Assembly: GCA_003222035.1 (NCBI GenBank)
Contig: QHUS01000098.1
Location: forward strand, 1 to 45,606
Reading direction: 5' to 3'
Length of the DNA: 45,606 bases
Source: Gemmatimonadota bacterium
Lineage (GTDB): Bacteria; Gemmatimonadota; Gemmatimonadetes; Gemmatimonadales; GWC2-71-9
Shown here: positions 25,842-33,496 of the stretch, one piece after another
Position numbering within the stretch: the first letter of the stretch is position 1
Layout: the number at the start of each line of letters is the position of its first letter
Program-made: the position numbers and the translations under genes
The notes under the pieces: generated by a model
The model's database searches: none
The model's input: only the letters and a program-made list of their open reading frames with translations
What the model was told of the DNA's origin: nothing

Positions 25842-26873
25842 ATGACCCTTCCTGACCTCCTCGCGGGCACGATCTTCCTTGCTCTCAACGCATACGCGGT
25901 GCTCGGCGGCGCCGACTTCGGCGGCGGCGTGTGGGATCTGCTCGCCTTCGGGCCCCGCAAGGAGCGCCAGCGGGAGCTCATCGCCGAGGCGATCGGCCCC
26001 GTGTGGGAAGCGAATCATGTCTGGCTGATCCTCGCGATCGTGCTGCTCTTCACCTGCTTTCCGCCCGCGTTCGCGCGGCTCGGCACGCTGCTGCACATCC
26101 CCCTCTCGCTCGTGCTGATCGGGATCGTGCTGCGGGGCTCCGCGTTCACGTTCTGGCGGTACGGTAACCCGGGAGACGAGGCGGAGCGTCACTGGGGCGT
26201 GACGTTCGCCGTCGCGAGTCTCATCACTCCGCTCTTGCTGGGAACGACAGCGGGTGCGATCGCAGCGGGGGCGCTCGGGGAAGCGGGAACGGGGACGGGG
26301 AAAGAGTTCTACGCGACCTACGTCGCGCCGTGGTTGAATCCGTTCACACTCTCGGTGGGGCTGTTCGCGCTGGTAGCGTTCGCGTTTCTCGCAGCCGTCT
26401 ATCTCACACTCGAGGCGCGCGAGCGGGAGGTGCAGGAGGACTTCCGCCGGCGCGCCCTGGCCTCGGGAGTGGGATTGTTCCTCGCCGCGGCGGTGGCGCT
26501 GCTGTTGTCACACCGCTACGCGCCGGTGGTGCGCGAAGCGCTGATCTTCGCGTCGTGGGCGATCCCGCTGCATCTCCTCACGGCGGCGACCGCCGTCACG
26601 GCCCTCGCCGCCCTGTGGGTCCGCCGGTGGCGCGCGGCGCGCGTGGCCGCCGTGGCGCAGGTGTCGCTGATCCTGTGGGGCTGGGCGCTGAGTCAGTATC
26701 CCTACATTCTGCCGCCCGACCTGTCGATCGCCGATGCGGCGGCGCCGCCGGTCACCCTGCGCCTCGTACTCGCCGCACTCGCTCTCGGAGCGGTGCTGTT
26801 ATTCCCTTCGCTGTACTACCTGTTTCGGGTATTCAAGAGCGGTCGTCCGTCGTCCGTTATGCGTCATCCGTAG
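25842..26873 (+). CDS. cydB: Cytochrome bd-type oxidase subunit II
   Basis: 343 aa membrane partner of subunit I. MTLPDLLAGTIFLALNAYAVLGGADFGGGVWDLLA is the classic CydB start, followed by EAIGPVWEANHVWLILAIVLLF and LHIPLSLVLIGIVLRGSAFTFW. Later helices include EALIFASWAIPLHLLTAATAV and SQYPYILPPDLSIADAA. ATG 25842 is the first methionine that gives the family N-terminus. A heptad-like tract (26276-26303) encodes a Gly/Thr insert GEAGTGTGKE. The last residues (SGRPSSVMRHP) are encoded by the left arm of a repeat that also contains the stop codon. Confidence 0.93.
   Translation: MTLPDLLAGTIFLALNAYAVLGGADFGGGVWDLLAFGPRKERQRELIAEAIGPVWEANHVWLILAIVLLFTCFPPAFARLGTLLHIPLSLVLIGIVLRGSAFTFWRYGNPGDEAERHWGVTFAVASLITPLLLGTTAGAIAAGALGEAGTGTGKEFYATYVAPWLNPFTLSVGLFALVAFAFLAAVYLTLEAREREVQEDFRRRALASGVGLFLAAAVALLLSHRYAPVVREALIFASWAIPLHLLTAATAVTALAALWVRRWRAARVAAVAQVSLILWGWALSQYPYILPPDLSIADAAAPPVTLRLVLAALALGAVLLFPSLYYLFRVFKSGRPSSVMRHP
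26276..26303 (+). repeat. Heptad G-rich tract inside cydB
   Basis: CGGGGAA, GCGGGAA, CGGGGAC and GGGGAAA in direct succession. They encode a low-complexity Gly/Thr insert in an inter-helix loop. Confidence 0.6.
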
Positions 26874-26903
26874 TGACGCACGGCGGATTACGGATAACGG
26901 ATG
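26840..26903. repeat. Inverted repeat of 7-bp words at the cydB/cupin junction
   Basis: Left arm CGGTCGT-CCGTCGT-CCGTTAT-GCGTCAT-CCGTAGT (26840-26874), right arm GCGGATT-ACGGATA-ACGGATG (26883-26903). Bases 26852-26870 pair with 26884-26902 at 16 of 19 positions. The cydB stop (TAG 26871) is inside the left arm. Between convergent genes it may also act as a terminator, though no T-run follows. Confidence 0.75.
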
Positions 26904-26906
26904 CCC

Positions 26907-27260
26907 TTACTTCGCGTACGCATCCGCCCCCAGGAAATGGAGCGACACGTAGGGTTCCGTCCCTTCCACCCAGCTGTCGTGTCCGGGGGCGATGTGGAAC
27001 AGGTCGCCCGGCCCGAGCGAAAACGCCTTGCCGTCATCCATGACGACGCGGCACCGCCCTGACACCACGAGCCCGATGTGCTCCACCTGGCAGGTCTTCG
27101 TTCCGACACTGGGGGCCACGTGCGTGGACCACTTCCAGCCGGGGTCGTAGCTGGCGCGTCCCACCACGAGGTTTCCGATCTTCACCACCTCGAACGTTCC
27201 TTTTTCGAAGCGGCGCGTTTCGTCTGGGCGGTCGAAGCGCCGGAGGATCGCGTCTTTCAC
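26907..27260 (-). CDS. Small cupin-domain protein
   Basis: 117 aa from GTG 27260, chosen because AAGGAG lies 7 bases upstream; the open frame extends much further but only as overlap with YggT. One cupin barrel: RRFEKGTFEVVKIGNLVVG, CQVEHIGLVVSGRCRVVMDDGKAF (motif 1 with HIGLVVSGR) and LGPGDLFHIAPGHDSWVEG (motif 2 with PGHDSW), giving His residues for a metal. Cupins of this size may bind small ligands or act as sensors; no substrate is evident. It lies 14 bases after the YggT gene and may share its transcript. Confidence 0.85.
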   Translation of the reverse strand: MKDAILRRFDRPDETRRFEKGTFEVVKIGNLVVGRASYDPGWKWSTHVAPSVGTKTCQVEHIGLVVSGRCRVVMDDGKAFSLGPGDLFHIAPGHDSWVEGTEPYVSLHFLGADAYAK

Positions 27261-27274
27261 GGTACGTCTCCTTA

Positions 27275-27850
27275 TCAGCCGCCGACGATGGTGAGCAGTA
27301 TTTTTTGCAGCACCACGAGCACGAGCCAGGCGGCGAGCGGGCTCCAATCGAACGCCCCCATCGGTGGTAGCACGCGGCGAATCGGCTCGACCAACCAATC
27401 GGTCAGGAAGTACGCCGGCCGCAACCACTTCGTGTATCGGTGGAACCCGAACCAGCTGGCGAACACGCGCACGAACAGCGCGATCACGATCACCTTGTAC
27501 ACCAACCTGATCAGCAGCACGATGGTCCCGTGCGGACCCAGCGACAGGCTCGCGGCCACTTCGTACGCCGTCTCCAGCGCCCACTGCCAGACTGTCACAA
27601 GCACCACCCCGGCCGCCGCCACCCCGACGACCAGCCACCACCCCGCGTGAACAGGGTTGCCGCCGGCCCGCACGACGCGTGTCTCCACCGGACGGAGCAG
27701 CGGGTCGCTCGCGGCTCGGAGCGCCCGGCCGAGCGCGCTGAACGGCGAGACGCGCCGGGTGCGCACCAGCCACCCTGCGACGGCGGCGAGTACGCTCACG
27801 GCGAACGCGGCGAACACGACGTAGCGGACACCATTGTAGAGCTCGGGCAT
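27275..27850 (-). CDS. YggT family membrane protein
   Basis: 191 aa, four to five membrane helices in two YggT-like units. The first has ALGRALRAASDPLLRPVETRV and the second YTKWLRPAYFLTDWLVEPIRRVLPP, the family motif (dPLL.P.R.vlPP). YggT proteins are implicated in osmotic tolerance or, in plastids, thylakoid organisation; the bacterial role is unsettled. No Shine-Dalgarno is present before ATG 27850. TAAACT lies 6 bases upstream and overlaps the -10 of the divergent deacetylase gene. Confidence 0.88.
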   Translation of the reverse strand: MPELYNGVRYVVFAAFAVSVLAAVAGWLVRTRRVSPFSALGRALRAASDPLLRPVETRVVRAGGNPVHAGWWLVVGVAAAGVVLVTVWQWALETAYEVAASLSLGPHGTIVLLIRLVYKVIVIALFVRVFASWFGFHRYTKWLRPAYFLTDWLVEPIRRVLPPMGAFDWSPLAAWLVLVVLQKILLTIVGG

Positions 27851-27854
27851 ACCT

Positions 27855-27862
27855 TAAGTTTA
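27855..27862. promoter_or_regulatory. Back-to-back leaderless -10 elements for YggT and deacetylase genes
   Basis: The 17-base gap 27851-27867 contains TAAGTT on the plus strand (27855-27860, 7 bases before ATG 27868) and TAAACT on the minus strand (27857-27862, 6 bases before ATG 27850). The hexamers overlap by four bases. No Shine-Dalgarno fits either start. It suggests one AT-rich island read in both directions. Confidence 0.55.
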
Positions 27863-27867
27863 GCCCG

Positions 27868-28877
27868 ATGCGCCGGTTCCTTCAGCGGGTCGCCTTCGTC
27901 TACCACGCGAGCTATGCGCGTACCGTTTCCGGGGTGCCGATCGACCCGTCGCGCGCCGACGAAATCCTCGCCTTCCTGCTCGACCGGAAGCTGATCCGTC
28001 GGCGCGACGTCTACCGTCCCATCCCCGCGTCGTACCAGAACCTGCTGCGGGTCCACACGCCGGCCTACCTCGAGTCGCTGCAGGATCCGGCGACGCTCGC
28101 GGCGATTTTCGGGGCGCCGGTGCCGCCCGACGAGGTGCAGGGCATTCTCGACCTCCAGCGCTTGAGCGTGGGGGGGACGATTCAGGCCACGCGACTGGTC
28201 CTCGGGCGAACGGCCCGGATCGCCGTGAACCTGAAAGGCGGGTTGCATCACGCGTCGCCCGAGCGGGGCATGGGGTTCTGTATGTTCAACGACATCGCCG
28301 TGGCGATCCGGCGGCTGCGCGCCGCGCCCCGGAGCTTCGCTGGTCCCGTGCTCGTGATCGATCTCGATCTGCACGACGGCAACGGCACTCGCATCGCGTT
28401 CGCCGACGATCCGAGTGTGCATACGTTCTCGATCCACAACCGCACCTGGGACGACCGGCCCGCGGCGGCGGCGACGAGCCTCGCGCTGGGCGAGGGCGTG
28501 AGCGACGAGATGTACCTCGCCGCTCTGCGCGACGCGCTGCCGCCAGTGCTCCGGGCCCACAAGCCGGGTCTGGTGTTTTACATCGCTGGGTGCGATCCCG
28601 CCGCCGACGACCACCTCGGAGACTGGCACATCACGGCCACCGCCATGCTCGAGCGCGATCGCTTCGTGGTGGAGACCGTGCGGGCGGCAGGAGCGCCTCC
28701 CCTCGTGATCGTTCCGGGTGGAGGCTACGGCCCGAGTGCGTGGCGTTACTCGGCGCGGTTCCTCGGCTGGCTGGCCTCGGGACGCGTGGTCGAGCCGCCC
28801 GGGGACATGGAGCTGGCGCTCGGACGGTTCCGGCCGATCGCGCAACAGTTCGCCGAACGGGCCGTCGCGTTTGGGGG
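27868..28877 (+). CDS. Histone-deacetylase-fold (acetoin-utilisation type) protein, catalytic part
   Basis: Zinc deacetylase fold, about 337 residues. GGLHHASPERGMGFCMFNDIA has the two catalytic His (H127, H128). VLVIDLDLHDGNGT carries zinc ligands D167 and H169, with Asp where most have a second His. YIAGCDPAADDHLGDW holds the third ligand Asp, and VPGGGYGPSAW the catalytic Tyr. It likely removes acetyl or acyl groups from a protein or polyamine. The reading ends at 28911, but the homology-like continuation is in the -1 frame, from a G6 run at 28873-28878. Confidence 0.82.
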
Positions 28878-29657
28878 GATGGGGCGGATCCGATCAACGA
28901 GTGGAGCCTGAGCGAGGCGGACCTGGTCGGGTTGGCCCACGGCGCCCACTCTGAGCCGCGCGTGCTCGAGCACTATTCGCGGCACGGCCTCGAGCTGCTT
29001 CTGGAGCGGCTCGGGTTTTTCAAGCAGCTGCGCGACCGCGGCTTCTCGCACCCGGTGCTAGATGTCGCGTTCGGCCACGCCGTGGGGGGAGACCACACGA
29101 TCCGCGTATTCGGCGACGCCGAGCGGCGCGAGCTCGTGATGGAGTTGCGGCTCAGCCGCAACCGGCGTGTGGTGCCGGGGATGGATGTGCTCTACGTGGA
29201 ATGGCTGCTACTCCAGAACCCACGCGCCGCGTTCGCCGGCCGGCTCGTCCCGCTCCCCGGGCAGGAGCATCCAGGTCTCGGGATGCTGGGAGAGGTCGCG
29301 GCCTGGCTGATCGTGATGTGCGAAACGTTGGGGCTGGACGGCGTGGTGTTCGAGCCCGCGAACTACTATACGGCCGCTCTCGGCCAGCATCGCCTGCGGT
29401 TCCTCGAGCCCGAAGAGCAGGCACGATTCGAAGCGCTGCATGACGCGGTCGCGGGAATGAGCCTCGCCGATGCCGAGCGAACCATCGGCGAGGGCGGCGT
29501 GATCGACAAGGCAACCGGCGAACCGGTGCGCTGGCGTCCGGCGCCGATGGTCGTCCCTGTGAGCGGCCGGCTGCAGGTCCTCGTCACGGGTCCGAGCTAC
29601 GAGCGGGCGCTCGCCGTCGCGCGGGGCGGGGTGCGATTTGGGAGAGTTACGGCGTGA
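28875..29657 (+). CDS. C-terminal domain of the deacetylase-fold protein (frame broken)
   Basis: The open frame continues from GDGADPINEWSLSEADLVGLA through LLLERLGFFKQLRDRGF, RELVMELRLSRNRRVVPGMDV, HPGLGMLGEVAAWLIVMCETLGLDG and VVFEPANYYTAALGQHRLRF to a stop at 29657. The first internal ATG is more than 75 codons in, and no GTG or TTG fits the domain start. It is therefore read as the same gene with a one-base loss in the G6 run. I do not recognise the domain; the beta-beta-helix-strand pattern around HPGLGML and VFEPANYYTAAL vaguely recalls GNAT acetyltransferases. Its stop overlaps the kelch stop by 11 bases. Confidence 0.6.
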   Translation, partial: GDGADPINEWSLSEADLVGLAHGAHSEPRVLEHYSRHGLELLLERLGFFKQLRDRGFSHPVLDVAFGHAVGGDHTIRVFGDAERRELVMELRLSRNRRVVPGMDVLYVEWLLLQNPRAAFAGRLVPLPGQEHPGLGMLGEVAAWLIVMCETLGLDGVVFEPANYYTAALGQHRLRFLEPEEQARFEALHDAVAGMSLADAERTIGEGGVIDKATGEPVRWRPAPMVVPVSGRLQVLVTGPSYERALAVARGGVRFGRVTA

Positions 29658-30567
29658 AGACGTCGACGGCGCTTGTCTGCGCGAACCCGGCCTTGGGGCC
29701 ACCCCCGATTACGTAGAGTTTCCCGCCGAGCGCGGCAGCCGCCAAACCATGGCGCGCCTCGGGGAGGGGGAGCGCGGAGCTCCAACGGTCGGTTGCAGGG
29801 TCGTACACTTCATGGCTCGCGAACACCGAGTTGCGCGTCTCCCCGCCGACCACGTGGACCTTTCCGTCGAGCACCGCCGCAGCCAGCCCGCCGCGCCGGC
29901 TCGGCATCGGTGCGCGCACGCTCCAGCGGTCGGTTGCGGGGTCGTAGGCCTCCACCACGTCGTAGTTGCGGTCGGGGTCGAGCGGACGCCCACCGATCGC
30001 ATACACCAGGCCGCCGACGACCGCGCCGGTAAGGTGGTCACGCGGTGTCGGGATGGGCGCGGCGTCGCGCCAATGGTCGGTCGCCGGCTCGTAGATCGCC
30101 GTCCCCGCCACGAGTCGACGGCCGGGACCCCAGCCTCCCACGACCACGAGCGTGCCACTCACTACGCCGACGCCCGATGCTCCACGCGGTGTCGGAAGTG
30201 GAGCGCGCGGCTCCCAGCGGTTTTGCGCCTCGCGATAGAGCCAGAGCGTGTTCTCGGGCACGAAGTTCTGCCCGGCGAGTCCGCCCACTGCGTAGAGCGT
30301 GTCGCCCACGACGGCGAGGGGCATGTGATGCCGCGCTGCCGGAAGGTCGGCGATCCGCTCCCAACGATTCAGCGCTGGATCGTAGCGGAAGGCCGACGCG
30401 GTGGGTCGTCCCGCCCCGTCGATGCCGCCGGCGACGTAGATCTTGCCGTGCAGGACGGCGGCGGAGAGCTCCTGGGTGGGTTCGGGGAGCGGTGCGGCGG
30501 TGGTCCAGCGGCCGTCGGCGGCGCCGACGAGGGCGGCCGCCGCGAACGCTAGCCCTCGACGACCCAG
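29647..30567 (-). CDS. Exported kelch-repeat beta-propeller protein
   Basis: About 306 aa with five to six kelch units: GKIYVAGGIDGAGRPT, DTLYAVGGLAGQNFVPENT, GTLVVVGGWGPGRRLVAG, LVYAIGGRPLDPDRNYD, GKVHVVGGETRNSVFASHE and GKLYVIGGGPKAGFAQTS, each followed by the W of NRWEP, DHWRD or DRWSS. The first ATG in frame is 30324, but the kelch pattern and a signal-like LAFAAAALVGAADG extend upstream into the end of korB. The best start is CTG 30565-30567, with GAGGGA just before it. The function of secreted kelch proteins is usually protein binding or glycan oxidation; no catalytic motif is seen. Confidence 0.75.
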   Translation of the reverse strand: MGRRGLAFAAAALVGAADGRWTTAAPLPEPTQELSAAVLHGKIYVAGGIDGAGRPTASAFRYDPALNRWERIADLPAARHHMPLAVVGDTLYAVGGLAGQNFVPENTLWLYREAQNRWEPRAPLPTPRGASGVGVVSGTLVVVGGWGPGRRLVAGTAIYEPATDHWRDAAPIPTPRDHLTGAVVGGLVYAIGGRPLDPDRNYDVVEAYDPATDRWSVRAPMPSRRGGLAAAVLDGKVHVVGGETRNSVFASHEVYDPATDRWSSALPLPEARHGLAAAALGGKLYVIGGGPKAGFAQTSAVDVFTP

Positions 30568-31580
30568 GTTCCCTCGCGACGGAGCAGCGCGTCGAGGTCG
30601 GCGGGTTGCCGCCCGAAGCCCGCGGCGCGGGCTTGCGCGTAGACCTCGGCATCGTACGAGGGCGCGGGGTTGCAGTACAGCACGCCCAGCGCGACGGGAA
30701 ACTCGGGGGGTTCGAGCGCGACCAGCAGCTGCGCCAGGGCACGATTGGTCTCGTCGTGCACCAGGATGTCCTGGGGCCGCGCGCCGCCGTCACCGACTTC
30801 CACAACTTCGAGCGCCAGGGTCCCCGGCTTGAGCCGCAGCCCGCGGTCCCCGTTCCGGCCGAACATCAAGGGCCGGCCGTGCTCCACGTGGATCTGCGCG
30901 TCGGGGGCGGCATCCTTCGCGGTGAACTGGTCGAACACCCCATCGTTGAAGACGACGCAATTCTGAAAGACTTCGACGAATGACGCGCCGTGGTGCGCGT
31001 GGGCGCGCTGCAGTAGCTCCACGAGCTCCGCCTGTTGCGTGTCCACCGCCCGGGCGACGAACCGCGCCCCGGCACCCAGGGCGAAGGCGCACGCCGACAC
31101 CGGGTACTCAACCGATCCCTGGGGCGTCGAAGGCGACTGCGTCCCGCGGCGCGACGTCGGCGAATACTGTCCCTTCGTCAGCCCGTAGATCTCGTTGTTG
31201 AACAACACGATCTGGAGATCGACGTTGCGGCGCAGCACGTGCAGCATGTGGTTGCCGCCGATCGAGAGACCGTCGCCATCCCCCGTGATGACCCACACGT
31301 CGAGCTCGGGATTGGCGAGCTTGATCCCGGTAGCGATCGCGGGCGCCCGGCCGTGGATCGTGTGGAAGCCGTAGGTGGACAGGTAATACGGGAAGCGCGC
31401 GGCGCACCCGATCCCAGAGACGAACACCGTCCGCTCGCGTCGCGCGCCGAGCTCCGCCAGCGCCTTCTGCACGGCCTTGAGAATCGCGTAGTCCCCGCAC
31501 CCCGGGCACCACCGGACCTCCTGATCGGAGCCGTAGTCCTTGGGTGCGAGCACGGCATCGGTGATCGTCGTGATCGTCAT
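30549..31580 (-). CDS. korB: 2-oxoglutarate:ferredoxin oxidoreductase, beta subunit
   Basis: 343 aa TPP-binding subunit. VRWCPGCGDYAILKAVQKAL has the CPGCG motif, SGIGCAARFPYYLSTYGFHTIHGRAPA the substrate region, and DVWVITGDGDGLSIGGNHMLH the GDGD TPP/Mg motif, then NNEIYGLTKGQYSPTSRRG. It forms the oxygen-tolerant KorAB type without separate ferredoxin-like subunits. With KorA it converts 2-oxoglutarate to succinyl-CoA and reduced ferredoxin. ATG 31580 overlaps the korA stop (ATGA). The 3' end overlaps the kelch reading frame by 19 bases. Confidence 0.92.
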   Translation of the reverse strand: MTITTITDAVLAPKDYGSDQEVRWCPGCGDYAILKAVQKALAELGARRERTVFVSGIGCAARFPYYLSTYGFHTIHGRAPAIATGIKLANPELDVWVITGDGDGLSIGGNHMLHVLRRNVDLQIVLFNNEIYGLTKGQYSPTSRRGTQSPSTPQGSVEYPVSACAFALGAGARFVARAVDTQQAELVELLQRAHAHHGASFVEVFQNCVVFNDGVFDQFTAKDAAPDAQIHVEHGRPLMFGRNGDRGLRLKPGTLALEVVEVGDGGARPQDILVHDETNRALAQLLVALEPPEFPVALGVLYCNPAPSYDAEVYAQARAAGFGRQPADLDALLRREGTWVVEG

Positions 31581-33430
31581 GTGCGCTTCGCTTCGATGGC
31601 GTGCACGATCTCCGCCACCTTGAACGGTTTCCCTTCGACCTTGCTGAGCCCTTCCGCGGGCACGAGGTACGCGGCTCGCAGCAGCTGCACGAGCTGCCCG
31701 TTGTTCATCTCCGGAACAATGACCCGGTCGAACCGTTTCAACAGGTCGCCGAGGTTGCGCGGGAACGGGTTCAGGTAACGGAGATGGATGTGCGAAACGT
31801 CGAGCCCGTCCTCCCGCGCTTCGTCGACGGCCCGGTGGATCGCGCCATAGGTCGACCCCCACCCCACGACGGCGACCGCGCCGTGATCTTCTCCCAGGGC
31901 CGGCTGCTGAAGCGGGATGTCGTTCGCGATCCCAGCGATCTTCGCCACTCGGGTCCGGGTCATGCGTGCGTGGTTCTCCGGGTCGTACGAGATGTGTCCG
32001 GTGTCGTAATCCTTCTCGAGCCCGCCGATGCGATGCTCCAGCCCCGGCGTTCCCGGCACGGCCCACGCCCGCGCCAACGTGCCCGGGTTGCGGAGGAACG
32101 GATGGAACCCGTCCGGATCCGTGTGGAAGCGGACCGGGAAGCGGGGCAGCGCTGCCGCGTCGGGGAGGCGCCACGGTTCGGCGGCGTGGGCCAGGTATGC
32201 ATCGCTGAGCAGAATCACCGGCGTCATGTACTTGGTCGCGATCCGCACCGCCTCGATCGCGACCGCGAAGCCATCGCTCGCCGACGCCGCGGCGAGCACG
32301 GCGAGCGGGGCGTCCGCGTTGCGGCCGTGCACCGCCTGGAACAGGTCGGACTGCTCGGTCTTGGTAGGCATCCCGGTCGAGGGACCGGCCCGCTGGGAGT
32401 CGACGACCACGATCGGGAGCTCCGTGGCGATGGCGAGACCGAGCATCTCGGTCTTGAGGGCGATGCCGGGACCGGAGCTCGAGGTCACGCCGAGGGCACC
32501 GGCGTAGGCCGCGCCGATGGCGGCACCGATTGCGGCGATCTCGTCCTCCGCCTGGAACGTGATCACGCCGTGGCTCTTGAGATTCGCCAGGGTATGCAGC
32601 AGGAGCGACGCGGGGGTGATCGGATAGCCCGCGAAGACCATCTTCTCGAGTCCCGCGGCGCGCATCCCGGCGATCAGCCCCCACGCGATGGCCTCGGTCC
32701 CGCTCACGGTGCGGTAGCGACCCGGCTCGACCGGCGCGCTCGGCACCGTGTATCCCACCAGATGCTCCGACATCTCGGCGGTTTCGCCGAACGCGTGGCC
32801 CGCGTTCAGCACCGCGACGTTGGCCCGGGCGAGATCCGCGTGGTCGGCGAATTTGCGGCGCAGCCAGTCGATCGTTGCCTGCCGATCGCGCCCGTACATC
32901 CACAGCATCAGGCCGAGCGCCCACATGTTGCGGCAGCGGTGCGCCTCCCGGGTCGACAGCCCGAAGTCCTTGACCGCGTCCGTGGTGAGTCGTGTGATGT
33001 CGAAGGTGAGCACTTGGTAGGGAGCGAGCGACCGGTCTTCCAGGGGATTCGCCGGGAAGCCCGCCTTGGCGAGATTGCGCTCGGTAAACGCGCCCGCGTC
33101 CGCCACTATCGTCCCACCGACTCGCAGGTCCTTGAGCTCGACCTTGAGCGCCGCGGGGTTCATCGCGACGAGCACGTCCACGGCGTCGCCCGGAGTCATG
33201 ACGTCGCGGGCGCCGAACTGAATCTGGAATGCCGACACGCCATACGTCGTGCCCGCCGGTGCTCGAATCTCGGCCGGGAAATCGGGGAACGTGGTGAGGT
33301 CGTTACCGGCGAGGGCCGTTTCCACCGTGAAACGCGAGCCCGTCACCTGCATGCCGTCGCCGGAGTCTCCGGCAAAGCGGATGACGACGGAGTCGCGGGA
33401 TTGGCGGGCTGGGGGGGTGCTGAGCGTCAT
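31577..33430 (-). CDS. korA: 2-oxoglutarate:ferredoxin oxidoreductase, alpha subunit (fused gamma)
   Basis: 617 aa. Residues about 10-200 are the gamma domain: VVIRFAGDSGDGMQVTGSRF, LTTFPDFPAEIRAPAGTTYG and DVLVAMNPAALKVELKDL. Residues 230-500 are the pyrimidine domain: GTEAIAWGLIAGMRAAGL, FAGYPITPASLLLHTLA, EDEIAAIGAAIGAAYAGA, TSSSGPGIALKTEMLGLA and VDSQRAGPSTGMPTKTEQSD. The C-terminal domain ends with IHLRYLNPFPRNLGDLL and VPEMNNGQLVQLLR. This layout matches mycobacterial KorA. A leaderless TAGTTT precedes ATG 33430. The kgd gene lies 66 bases upstream, so the region may be one unit with a second start here. Confidence 0.93.
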   Translation of the reverse strand: MTLSTPPARQSRDSVVIRFAGDSGDGMQVTGSRFTVETALAGNDLTTFPDFPAEIRAPAGTTYGVSAFQIQFGARDVMTPGDAVDVLVAMNPAALKVELKDLRVGGTIVADAGAFTERNLAKAGFPANPLEDRSLAPYQVLTFDITRLTTDAVKDFGLSTREAHRCRNMWALGLMLWMYGRDRQATIDWLRRKFADHADLARANVAVLNAGHAFGETAEMSEHLVGYTVPSAPVEPGRYRTVSGTEAIAWGLIAGMRAAGLEKMVFAGYPITPASLLLHTLANLKSHGVITFQAEDEIAAIGAAIGAAYAGALGVTSSSGPGIALKTEMLGLAIATELPIVVVDSQRAGPSTGMPTKTEQSDLFQAVHGRNADAPLAVLAAASASDGFAVAIEAVRIATKYMTPVILLSDAYLAHAAEPWRLPDAAALPRFPVRFHTDPDGFHPFLRNPGTLARAWAVPGTPGLEHRIGGLEKDYDTGHISYDPENHARMTRTRVAKIAGIANDIPLQQPALGEDHGAVAVVGWGSTYGAIHRAVDEAREDGLDVSHIHLRYLNPFPRNLGDLLKRFDRVIVPEMNNGQLVQLLRAAYLVPAEGLSKVEGKPFKVAEIVHAIEAKRT

Positions 33431-33437
33431 AACCGAA

Positions 33438-33443
33438 AAACTA
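33438..33443 (-). promoter_or_regulatory. Leaderless -10 element for korAB
   Basis: TAGTTT on the minus strand, 7 bases (TTCGGTT) before ATG 33430, with no Shine-Dalgarno. It allows korAB expression independent of kgd. Confidence 0.5.
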
Positions 33444-33496
33444 GTACGGCGACGCTAGGAGGGTAGGGCCTGCCGGTAAACCGGCGGCGCTGCGGG

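Noticed and set aside
31601..33466. 621-codon plus-strand frame opposite korA
   Set aside because: His/Arg/Gly-rich, no motif, exactly antisense to a well-defined oxidoreductase subunit.
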